DNA of 64,000 nucleotides from Verrucomicrobiota bacterium (GTDB taxonomy: Bacteria > Verrucomicrobiota > Verrucomicrobiia > CAIQCK01). Below the pieces are notes generated by a model. It had not been told where the DNA came from. It did no database searches and worked only from the letters and a program-made list of their open reading frames with translations. Both the position numbers and the translations under genes were made by a program. Below are positions 1-7,015 of the stretch, in pieces. Positions within the stretch are counted from its first letter, which is position 1; every line of letters begins with the position of its first letter. The stretch covers positions 124,001 to 188,000 of the forward strand of contig JACRQF010000012.1 of assembly GCA_016222825.1 (NCBI GenBank). The letters are read 5' to 3'.

Positions 1-1
1 G

Positions 2-217
2 TCGTGCAAGACCGGGAAGAAATCCGGCGCGAACTTCGACTGGGCGGGGCCGCTGGCCGAGTCCGTGCTGCTCGGCAACGTCCCGTTGCGCGTCCAGCTC
101 CGCGACAAGCTGACCTTGCATCAGCTTCAGTGGGATTCCGCCAACCTGCGCTTCACGAACATGGAAGAGGCCAACCAGTTCATCCGGCGCGAGTATCGCG
201 CTGGGTGGACGCTGTGA
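2..217 (+). CDS. Gfo/Idh/MocA oxidoreductase, C-terminal fragment (cut by window start)
   Basis: Frame 2 is open from the first base and encodes 71 residues before TGA at 215-217. The ending EYRAGWTL closely matches the ending EYRKGWSL of the complete Gfo/Idh/MocA oxidoreductase at 3262-4599. The preceding stretch (FDWAGPLAESVLLGNVPLR) matches that protein's FSYSGPLTETCLLGNIAKR block. It is therefore the tail of an NAD(P)-dependent, probably exported, sugar-type oxidoreductase of the same subfamily. The rest of the gene lies outside the window, so start, signal and active site are not visible. Frame 1 over the same bases is a shadow. Confidence 0.85.
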   Translation, partial: SCKTGKKSGANFDWAGPLAESVLLGNVPLRVQLRDKLTLHQLQWDSANLRFTNMEEANQFIRREYRAGWTL

Positions 218-219
218 AG

Positions 220-286
220 TAGCCGCGTCACTCCGTGACGCGGGTTTTGAGGCAATGAAGATTCGCGTCACGGAGTGACGCGGCTA
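220..286. repeat. REP-like nested inverted repeat (GCGTCACTCCGTGACGC family)
   Basis: Perfect 23-bp inverted arms lie at 220-242 and 264-286 around a 21-base loop. Each arm is itself a small palindrome, CGTCAC-TCC-GTGACG, so the element can form one long hairpin or two short ones. It starts 3 bases after the stop codon of the oxidoreductase fragment and could also act as a transcription terminator or mRNA stabiliser. The architecture matches the element at 26328-26402, although the sequence differs. Confidence 0.85.
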
Positions 287-818
287 CGTTGAGGTGGCCG
301 TGCAAGCCGCGTGCCCACACCCGGCAGTTGTTCATCATCATTTGGCCGCGGCGGGGGTGCGGTTTCCACTGTTGCACAGAGGAAGGCATGTTCAGGCTGG
401 AAAAAGGGGTTTTTGTGCCAAAACCATGCTTTTGGAGGCTTGGACTTAGTTAAATGTGAGCCGGATTTAGGTAAATCCACGACGGACTTAATTAAATCCG
501 TGACGGATTTAGGTAAGTCCAAGCCGGACTTTGGCTTGCCCAAGGCCGACCAAGCCCGTTCGAAGGCAAGAAATACCCATTCGCCGGTCGCTATAGGCCT
601 CCCTTCGGTCTGGAAACGCCCCTCCGGCTGACAACTGAAAGCCGACCGCTGACAGCTCTTCTTCTTCGCTTCCCTCACGCTTTCCACTTGCCGCCGCCGG
701 CAGCGGGGAGGACTATGCCGGAGAAGGTGAAGTGTGAAGGAAGGAAAGAAGATCATGGCGCGCCCCGAAAGCCTTCGACGTTGGCGGCGACGGGTGCGGA
801 GATGGGACGTTAGACAAG
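287..818. other. Gene-free stretch with repeat array
   Basis: No convincing gene is seen here. Open frames of 106 residues (plus) and 212 residues (minus) run across it, but their composition is that of translated repeats. The stretch contains a TTTTTGTGCCAAAACC block near 410-425, the 21-base tandem array at 442-546, and a low-complexity CTGACAACTGAAAGCCGACCG-like run near 628-652. The last 100 bases probably carry the promoter of the small gene at 819. Confidence 0.55.
442..546. repeat. 21-base tandem repeat array (5 units)
   Basis: Five consecutive units begin at 442, 463, 484, 505 and 526. The consensus is GGAYTTARKTAAATCCRNGMC, and each unit has a short internal palindrome (GGATTTA..TAAATCC). 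Read in the plus frame the units give D-L-x-K-S-x-x heptads, but there is no good start site or signal to support a protein. There are no unique spacers, so it is not CRISPR. The unit length equals that of the array at 25648-25920, although the sequence is unrelated. Confidence 0.8.
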
Positions 819-1091
819 ATGAGCGAAGTTGCGAGAATTCTCGATACAGGCATCGTTCAGATGCCCGGGCGCAAGTATCCTGCTGTCGCGATCCAAGGAG
901 ACTCATTATCCATTTGGCTTACACATGTGGAAGTAGTTCGCGATGCGATTTCTCGGGGTGACTTGAAAGAAGCACAAGCCGAGCTGGCGTTACTCGAAGA
1001 AGAAATGCGTGGCTGGCAAGAACGCTACGAAGAAACAATGAAGAAGCTTGGCATCGGTTTGCCTTATCTCCGAAACGAGCAAGCTGACTAA
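819..1091 (+). CDS. Small hypothetical protein (DUF6959-like)
   Basis: This encodes a 90-residue soluble protein with no signal peptide or membrane segment. The N-terminal block contains MPGRKYPAVAIQGDSLSIW, a pattern I associate with the small DUF6959 family of unknown function. The C-terminal half (about residues 45-80) is a charged helical stretch rich in Glu, Ala and Arg. The frame does not look like repeat-derived sequence and ends cleanly. The next gene is convergent, with 34 bases between them. No ribosome binding site stands out before the ATG. The function is unknown and the family assignment is from memory. Confidence 0.6.
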   Translation: MSEVARILDTGIVQMPGRKYPAVAIQGDSLSIWLTHVEVVRDAISRGDLKEAQAELALLEEEMRGWQERYEETMKKLGIGLPYLRNEQAD

Positions 1092-1125
1092 TCCGATCGC
1101 TTCAGCGAACCGCGGCCATTTTTTA

Positions 1126-3135
1126 CTACCTCACCCTCACCAGCACAACGCCGTGCCGTGGCACAGTGGCGGTGAACTGGCCGTCGAACTTGCCGAGATC
1201 GCGCTGACGCCATAGATCGCGGACGGTTTTCTTGCCGGTGATGCCGATATCGCTCCACTTGGCGGTGACGGTTTCCTTGGTCTCGCCGCGGTTGCAGAGG
1301 CCGACGGCTTTGGAGCCGTCTTCCATGCGCTTGACCATGAGGAAGGTGTCGTCGGTGAGTTTGACGACGGCGGCGCTGTCGCCGAGGGGGTCCTGGTTGA
1401 CTTCGATGACTTCGGGGTTGCAAAGGACGTTGAGGGTGAAGGGGTCGAGCTGGCTCATGTCGCCGCTGTAGAAGAGCGGGGCGGCCATGAGGCTCCAGAG
1501 GGACATGAAGGAATACTGTTCGGTGGGGGTGAGGGGGCAGGGCTTGGGCGCGCCGCTGGTGCGGGCGTCGCCGATGAAGCCGATCTGGATGTAGTCGGGG
1601 TCGTTCCACGCGCCGGGCTTGGACCACTGGCGATACTCGGCGTTCTTGAGGGCGACGGCGAAGATGCGGTTCAGCTCCGCGCCGAGGTCGCCTGCGGTGC
1701 GCCAGCAATGGCCGCCGATCTCCGCGCCCCATTCCCAAACGTCGCCCATGCCGTATTGGCAGAGGTTGAAGACGATGTCGCGCGGGAGGCGCTGGAGGAT
1801 GCTGCCCATGAGCCGGTAGGGATGCTGGAGGGCTTGGAGGCTGGGCGCGGTCTTGCCCCAGAGGTAGATGTTCTTTGCTTTGGGATCCTTGCCCTCGGCG
1901 ATGTGACTGTAGGAGCACCAGTCGTATTTCAGGAAATCGAAGCCCCACTCGGCGAAGAGCCGGGCGTCCTGTTCCTCGTGCTGGTAGGCGCCGCAGTAGC
2001 CGGCGCAGGTGAGCGGGCCGGGGGAAGTGTAGATGCCGGCTTTGAGGCCGCGGGCGTGGATGTAGTCGGTCATCGCGCGCATGTCGGGGAAGTATTTGTT
2101 GGGGAGGATGTTGCCGGCGGCGTCGCGGAACGGGCCGACGCGGAGAGGGTCGGGCGTGCGCTTGGCGTCGGGAGTGGCGTTCATCCAGCAGTCGTCAATG
2201 TTCACGTAGCTGTAGCCCACGTCGGCCATGCCGGTGCGGACCATGACGTCGGCAGCCTCGCGCATCATGACGTCGGTGACGCGGTTGTAGTGGGCATACC
2301 AATGGTTCCAGCCCATCGGCGGCGTGAGGGCGAGCGTGTCGCCGCTGACGATTTTGAGGGTGCGCGTGGCGGAGCCGTGGCGGTTCTTGGCGTGGAACGT
2401 CACGGTAAACTCGCCGCGGGCGGGGGCGGTGCCGGTGATGATGCCGGTCTCGGCGTCGAGGCGCAGGCTCGCGGGCAGGCCGTCGGCGGTGAAGCGGATC
2501 GGGCGCTCGCCGGTGGTCGGGATGCGGTAGATGAAGGGATGGCCGGGGCGGCATCCATAGACCTTGGGGCCGTTGATGTGCGGGGCGCGGGGCGGCTTCG
2601 GCGTGAGGATGACTTTCTTTTCGGCGGGGGCGTTGACGGTGCGGGGCTTTGCGCCGGCGACGACGAACCGCGGCTCGGCCCAGTCGGCGTGGTTGAAGGT
2701 GTTGCTCTCGCCGACGTGATCCACCTTCAGCAGGAGCGAGCGGATGCCCTTGAGGCTGAGGTCCACGACTTTCGCCGCCTCGCCGCGCTTCATCGCACCG
2801 GAGGTCCAGAGCTTCTTGCCGTCGCCGATGATGGTGAAGAAGGCGGAGGCGGCTTCGTTCGGCGCGCCGTCATCCACGCCAACGGAGGCGAGGAACTTTT
2901 GCGCGCGGCCGTCGAGTTCCAGCCAGAGCGTGCTGAGCGCGCGCGTGCCGATGCCGCTCTGGAACTTCTGGCCGGCGATGGAGAGCGGTTTGCCGCTGAA
3001 GGCTTTGTCCACCTTCGGCTTGCTCCAGCCCTCGAAATGGAGGTTGGCGAGGTCGAGAGAGGTGAGGGGAACGGTTTCCGCCGCCAGACACGCCGAGGCA
3101 ATACTGAGAGTGATCGCGAAGAGGATGCGCTTCAT
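1126..3135 (-). CDS. Secreted alpha-galactosidase, GH27, with NPCBM and putative Ig domains
   Basis: This 669-residue protein hydrolyses terminal alpha-galactosides, probably plant galactomannan or raffinose-type sugars, outside the cytoplasm. It starts with a Sec signal (MKRILFAITLSIASACLAAE). Residues about 25-165 form an NPCBM-type carbohydrate-binding domain (FQSGIGTRA, VGVDDG). Residues about 190-265 form a cadherin/Ig-like He_PIG module (GLPASLRLDAETGIITGTAP). The GH27 barrel begins at LTPPMGWNHW near residue 270. Expected family residues are visible: NIDDCW, the nucleophile Asp in KYDWC (about residue 403) and the acid/base Asp in WRTAGD (about 480). The length suits an NPCBM-GH27 fusion. 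It is divergent from the Gfo/Idh oxidoreductase at 3262, so the two may be co-regulated from the 126-base gap. Confidence 0.93.
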   Translation of the reverse strand: MKRILFAITLSIASACLAAETVPLTSLDLANLHFEGWSKPKVDKAFSGKPLSIAGQKFQSGIGTRALSTLWLELDGRAQKFLASVGVDDGAPNEAASAFFTIIGDGKKLWTSGAMKRGEAAKVVDLSLKGIRSLLLKVDHVGESNTFNHADWAEPRFVVAGAKPRTVNAPAEKKVILTPKPPRAPHINGPKVYGCRPGHPFIYRIPTTGERPIRFTADGLPASLRLDAETGIITGTAPARGEFTVTFHAKNRHGSATRTLKIVSGDTLALTPPMGWNHWYAHYNRVTDVMMREAADVMVRTGMADVGYSYVNIDDCWMNATPDAKRTPDPLRVGPFRDAAGNILPNKYFPDMRAMTDYIHARGLKAGIYTSPGPLTCAGYCGAYQHEEQDARLFAEWGFDFLKYDWCSYSHIAEGKDPKAKNIYLWGKTAPSLQALQHPYRLMGSILQRLPRDIVFNLCQYGMGDVWEWGAEIGGHCWRTAGDLGAELNRIFAVALKNAEYRQWSKPGAWNDPDYIQIGFIGDARTSGAPKPCPLTPTEQYSFMSLWSLMAAPLFYSGDMSQLDPFTLNVLCNPEVIEVNQDPLGDSAAVVKLTDDTFLMVKRMEDGSKAVGLCNRGETKETVTAKWSDIGITGKKTVRDLWRQRDLGKFDGQFTATVPRHGVVLVRVR

Positions 3136-3163
3136 GCGCGCATTCTATGCGGTGGGCGGAATG

Positions 3164-3189
3164 TGGCGCAAGCTTCCAGCTTGCGGCCA
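3164..3189. repeat. Short palindromic repeat (GCAAGCT-TCC-AGCTTGC)
   Basis: A 7-bp perfect inverted repeat (3168-3174 and 3178-3184) is extended by TGGC and GGCCA flanks, in the gap between two divergent genes. A related core, CAAGCTTCGGGCTTG, occurs at 13607-13621 next to the inserted toxin-antitoxin pair. It could be a REP-like element or an operator; the sequence does not say which. Confidence 0.5.
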
Positions 3190-3261
3190 GTCGGTCGTCG
3201 GGAGTATGAAGGAGCCGTTGCGCGAACCCAGACCGACACCAATCTTTCAAGAACCAAGACC

Positions 3262-4599
3262 ATGAACACACTTCTCTCGCGTCGTAGTTTCCTCCAAGCC
3301 AGCGCCACCGCCGCGTTCACGATCCTGCCCGGCCGCGTGCAGGGTGGCGTGCGGAAGTTGTCGCCGAACGACAAGCTCAACATCGCCGGCATCGGCATCG
3401 GCGGCATGGGTGCGGGCAACCTCAACAGTCTCACGAGTGAGAACATCGTCGCGCTCTGCGACGTGGATCTCGATTACGCCGCGAAGGTCATCGCCAAGTA
3501 TCCGAACGCGAAGGTCTGGACCGACTACCGCGAGATGCTGGAGAAGCAGAAGGAGATAGACGCCGTGGTCATCGCCACGCCCGACCACACGCACGCGGTC
3601 ATCTCGATGGCGGCGATGCGCGCAGGCAAACATGTTTATTGCCAGAAGCCGCTCTGCCACGATGTTTATGAAGCGCGCATGCTGGCACAGGCGGCGAAGG
3701 AGACGAAGGTTTGCACGCAGATGGGCATCCAAGGCCGCAGCGGCGAGGGGCTGAAGCTGGTGTGCGAGTGGATTTGGGACGGCGCCATCGGCGAGGTGAG
3801 CGAGGTGGAGTCGTATTGCAGCCTGACTTATTACCCGTGGGGCCACGCCTCGTGGAGTTCGCAATGGGGCCGTAAGCCGGAGGAGAAGCCACCGGTGCCG
3901 GAGAAGCTGAACTGGGACCTCTGGCTCGGCCCCGCGCCGACGCGCTCGTATCACCGCGCGTATCATCCGCGGACGTGGCGTTGCTGGTGGGATTTCGGCA
4001 ACGGCATGATGGGCGACCGCGGCGCGCACACGCTTGACTCGGTCGTCACGGCGCTGAAGCTCGGCCCGCCGACGAGCGTGGACGCGACCTCCAGCGATCT
4101 GAACCCTGACACGCATCCGATCTCGTCGGTCATCACGTTCCGTTTCCCGGAGCGCGGGAATCTGCCGCCAGTGAAGCTGACGTGGTATGAAGGCACACGC
4201 CCGCCGCGGCCGATGGAGTTGGAAGACGGCCGTGTGTTGCCGAAGGAAGGCGGCTCCATCTTCAAGGGCACCAAAGGCACGCTCATCTGCGGCGTGTATG
4301 GGGAAAGCCCCCGCCTGATCCCGGAGGCGGCGATGCAGGCTTACAAGCGCCCGGAGAAGACACAGCCGCGCGTGAAGGGCGTTCACGAGATGCATTGGGC
4401 GGAGTGTTGTAAGAGCGGCAAGCAGGCGAATGCCGACTTCAGCTACTCCGGTCCGCTTACGGAAACCTGCCTGCTTGGCAACATCGCCAAGCGCGTGGAC
4501 ACCCGCATCGTCTGGGACGCCGCGAACATGAAGGTGACGAACATCCCGAAGGCGAACGAATACGTCCGCTGCGAGTATCGGAAAGGATGGAGTCTCTAA
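3262..4599 (+). CDS. Gfo/Idh/MocA family oxidoreductase, Tat-exported
   Basis: This 445-residue NAD(P)-dependent oxidoreductase probably acts on a sugar or inositol-like substrate. The chosen ATG at 3262 gives a twin-arginine signal (SRRSFLQASATAAF); the frame is open far upstream but codes nothing recognisable there. The Rossmann domain follows: IAGIGIGGMGAGN near residue 40, ALCDVD, and the family motif QKPLCHD (the EKP position, here QKP) near residue 134. The C-terminal half carries the WDLWLGPAP and WWDFGNGMMGDRGAHTLD blocks typical of the Verrucomicrobia/Planctomycetes subfamily. It is divergent from the alpha-galactosidase, which suggests a shared glycoside-degradation role. Tat export implies that the protein folds with its cofactor in the cytoplasm. 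Confidence 0.92.
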   Translation: MNTLLSRRSFLQASATAAFTILPGRVQGGVRKLSPNDKLNIAGIGIGGMGAGNLNSLTSENIVALCDVDLDYAAKVIAKYPNAKVWTDYREMLEKQKEIDAVVIATPDHTHAVISMAAMRAGKHVYCQKPLCHDVYEARMLAQAAKETKVCTQMGIQGRSGEGLKLVCEWIWDGAIGEVSEVESYCSLTYYPWGHASWSSQWGRKPEEKPPVPEKLNWDLWLGPAPTRSYHRAYHPRTWRCWWDFGNGMMGDRGAHTLDSVVTALKLGPPTSVDATSSDLNPDTHPISSVITFRFPERGNLPPVKLTWYEGTRPPRPMELEDGRVLPKEGGSIFKGTKGTLICGVYGESPRLIPEAAMQAYKRPEKTQPRVKGVHEMHWAECCKSGKQANADFSYSGPLTETCLLGNIAKRVDTRIVWDAANMKVTNIPKANEYVRCEYRKGWSL

Positions 4600-4639
4600 C
4601 CCGGAAATCTGGACAATCCAACTCTCCCCAAACACTACT

Positions 4640-5062
4640 ATGAAATCACAAAGCACAACCTTCCTCCTGTCCTGGTTGCTCGGCGGTCTCGGCGTGGACA
4701 GGTTTTACCTCGGCCAGGTCGGTCTGGGCATCCTCAAACTCATCACGCTCGGCGGTTGCGGCATCTGGGCGATCATAGACATGGTCCTGACCGGCATCGG
4801 CAGCCAGACCGACGCGACGGGCACGCCGTTGCAGCGCGACGCGGTGGTCGGCACGCCGGTGAAGTCACAGACGGTGGCATTCATCCTGTCGTGGCTGTTG
4901 GGTATCCTTGGCGTGGACCGGTTCTATCTCGGGTATGTCGGACTGGGCATTCTGAAACTGATCACGCTGGGTGGCTTGGGCATTTGGGCGCTCATTGATT
5001 TCGCCATGACCGGCATGGGGATCATGAAGGACGCCCAGGGCAACTCGCTCAAGTTTGGCTGA
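4640..5062 (+). CDS. Tandem TM2-domain membrane protein
   Basis: This 140-residue membrane protein is made of two TM2 domains in tandem (about residues 1-55 and 73-128). Each reads SWLLG-LGVDRFYLG-VGLGILKLITLGG-GIWA-ID. The two halves are about 80% identical, so this is an internal duplication of a domain usually found once. Each domain predicts two membrane helices with the short DRFYLG turn typical of TM2. The linker (residues 55-72) is polar. The function of bacterial TM2 proteins is unknown. It starts 40 bases after the oxidoreductase and is 6 bases from the next gene, so the two small membrane genes are probably co-transcribed. Confidence 0.9.
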   Translation: MKSQSTTFLLSWLLGGLGVDRFYLGQVGLGILKLITLGGCGIWAIIDMVLTGIGSQTDATGTPLQRDAVVGTPVKSQTVAFILSWLLGILGVDRFYLGYVGLGILKLITLGGLGIWALIDFAMTGMGIMKDAQGNSLKFG

Positions 5063-5068
5063 GACGCG

Positions 5069-5446
5069 ATGCGGTCGCGCGCGTTGTGGATGCTGGCGGT
5101 CGTGCTGCTCGCAGGCGCGTTGCTGCGTTTGGGCTTGGCGGACTGGCTTCCGAACATTTGCCCGTTGCGGCGGCTGACGGGGATTCCTTGCGCCACCTGT
5201 GGCATGACGCGGGCGGCAACGGCGTTGTGCCACGGCGAACTGCTGCAAGCATCGGCTTTCAACATCGCCGCGATTCCGCTGGCGGCGTTGCTGGCGGTGT
5301 TGGTGGGGCTGCTCGCGTGGGAGGCGGTCACGGATCGCGCGATCATCCGTCCGGCGTGGCAGCGGTGTTCAAGCGTTGTGACGTGGCTGCTCGTGGCGTT
5401 GATGCTGGCGGCGTGGAGTGTCAACCTCTGGCGGCACTTCAGTTGA
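5069..5446 (+). CDS. DUF2752 membrane protein
   Basis: This 125-residue protein has about three hydrophobic segments (residues 5-25, 65-90, 105-122). It carries the DUF2752 signature CPLRRLTGIPCATCGMTRA, which holds three of its Cys residues. DUF2752 proteins are small membrane proteins of unknown function, often encoded beside TM2 or DUF4190 proteins as here. The ATG follows the TM2 gene by 6 bases. Its 3' end overlaps by 8 bases the end of the convergent permease gene. Confidence 0.88.
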   Translation: MRSRALWMLAVVLLAGALLRLGLADWLPNICPLRRLTGIPCATCGMTRAATALCHGELLQASAFNIAAIPLAALLAVLVGLLAWEAVTDRAIIRPAWQRCSSVVTWLLVALMLAAWSVNLWRHFS

Positions 5447-6839
5447 TGGAAGCCGTTGTTGTGCACGGCTTGCGATCGGCGATTTTTCGCCACGCGAAAA
5501 ACACCGCGCAGCCCGACCCGATCACGCCCAGTCCCGCCAGCACAAGCGTCCAGCCGGAACTGACCCACAGGAACACCCAACCCACCAGCGCCAGCAGCGA
5601 CGGGATCGGATAGAGCCACATGCGGAACGGCATCGGCACGTCCGGCCTCCGCGTGCGCAGGATGTGCAACGCCACGATCTGGCCGACGAATTGCACGAGG
5701 ATGCGCACGGTCACGGCCGCGTCAATCACGTGTTGGAGCGGCAGAAAGCAAAACACCGCCGTCAGCCCGCCGATGGCCCAGAGCGACACGCGTGGATAGT
5801 GCTCCGTCGGATGCACTCGAGCAAACACACTGAGGAAGTCGCCTTCGCGCGCCGCCGCGTAGGGGATGCGCGAGTAGCCGAGTGTGATGGCGAAGTTGCA
5901 CGCCATCGCCGTCCAGACGATCAAGCCCGTGAACGCCACCGCCACGTTGCGGCCGAAAAGCCGTTCCATGAATAGCGCCGCGACATTCTCGGACTTCATC
6001 GCCTCCTGCCACGGCACGACGGCGATGATCGAGAGGTTCATCGTCAGGTAGAGCGCGCCGACCAGCAGCACCGAGATCATAATCGCGCGCGGAATGTTTC
6101 GCGCCGGCTCGCGCACCTCGTCGCCGAGATGACAGATGTTGTAGTAGCCGAAGAAGTCGTAGATGGCGATGCGCATCGCCCCGCCGAGGCCGATGAAAAA
6201 CGCGAGGTTGAGCTTGAAGGCATCGGGCGGCGGCTGGAGCAGCGAGGGATTGAAGTTCGCCAATCCTGCCACGATGACTGTTGCCACTGTCACCACCGTG
6301 CCCGCTGCCAACGCCACGCCCATCCAGCCGACGACCTGAATCCGCCGGCTCAGCAGCAGCACTGTAAGGATGCACGCCCCGGCACCGAGCGCGTTCCAGC
6401 CCCACGGGATGCCCCACTGGTCGAAAGTTGGCTGGAGATTAGGGAAGGCGTATTTCAAATAGCCCATCCCGCCGATGTAGCTTGACGCCATTTCCAGCGT
6501 GCCGCTGAGCAGGAACTGCCAGATGAACAGGAACGGCATCAGCCGGCCCCAGCGATACGGCCGGAAGATCTCGCGCAGGAAATGATACGTGCCGCCGCTT
6601 CCGGGCAGCGCCGCGCCGAGTTCGCTCCAGACAAGCCCGTCGCAGAGCACCAGCACCGCCGCCACCACCCAGCCGATCATTGCCTGCGGTCCCTGCATCG
6701 AAGCGATGAAGAGCGGGATGGTGATGAACGGCCCGATGCCGACCATGTTGTTGACGTTGAGCGCGACGGACTGGAGGAGGCCCAGCCCGCGCTCCAGCGG
6801 AGCGGCGGCGGTATTGGTTTGTGTCGGTGGTGGCGTCAC
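5439..6839 (-). CDS. APC-family amino acid permease
   Basis: This 466-residue inner-membrane transporter has about 12 predicted helices. The helix 1 region reads ALNVNNMVGIGPFITIPLF, which has the G-x-G-x-F unwound substrate-binding motif of the amino acid-polyamine-organocation superfamily. A GSGGTYHFLRE block after helix 2 and IYDFFGYYNICHLGDEVREP in helix 6 and the following loop are also typical. The first codon is GTG; I see no better in-frame ATG upstream. The substrate cannot be named. The gene is convergent with the DUF2752 gene and divergent from the giant secreted protein. Confidence 0.9.
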   Translation of the reverse strand: MTPPPTQTNTAAAPLERGLGLLQSVALNVNNMVGIGPFITIPLFIASMQGPQAMIGWVVAAVLVLCDGLVWSELGAALPGSGGTYHFLREIFRPYRWGRLMPFLFIWQFLLSGTLEMASSYIGGMGYLKYAFPNLQPTFDQWGIPWGWNALGAGACILTVLLLSRRIQVVGWMGVALAAGTVVTVATVIVAGLANFNPSLLQPPPDAFKLNLAFFIGLGGAMRIAIYDFFGYYNICHLGDEVREPARNIPRAIMISVLLVGALYLTMNLSIIAVVPWQEAMKSENVAALFMERLFGRNVAVAFTGLIVWTAMACNFAITLGYSRIPYAAAREGDFLSVFARVHPTEHYPRVSLWAIGGLTAVFCFLPLQHVIDAAVTVRILVQFVGQIVALHILRTRRPDVPMPFRMWLYPIPSLLALVGWVFLWVSSGWTLVLAGLGVIGSGCAVFFAWRKIADRKPCTTTASIN

Positions 6840-7015
6840 AAGGCGCTTGCACCGTCATGCGCCAAACCACGCGGGATGTCAACACTCGGCTGAGAGGCTG
6901 CGCCGGATTTCGCTTTGTCGGCGGAACGGGTCGGCGTAATCTGTCGGCGGTGTTGATTGGCACGCGTGTTGGGAGCTTTTTCCACCTCGCGCCGTCTAAT
7001 GCCAACGAAACCAAT

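Noticed and set aside
268..906. 212-residue minus-strand open frame over the first repeat array
   Set aside because: It consists of translated 21-base repeats and low-complexity DNA, has no recognisable domain and overlaps the start of the small gene at 819.
1708..3240. Long plus-strand open frame antisense to the alpha-galactosidase, in frame with the oxidoreductase
   Set aside because: Its residues are Ala/Gly/Val/Glu-rich antisense composition; the oxidoreductase's own ATG at 3262 gives a proper Tat signal.
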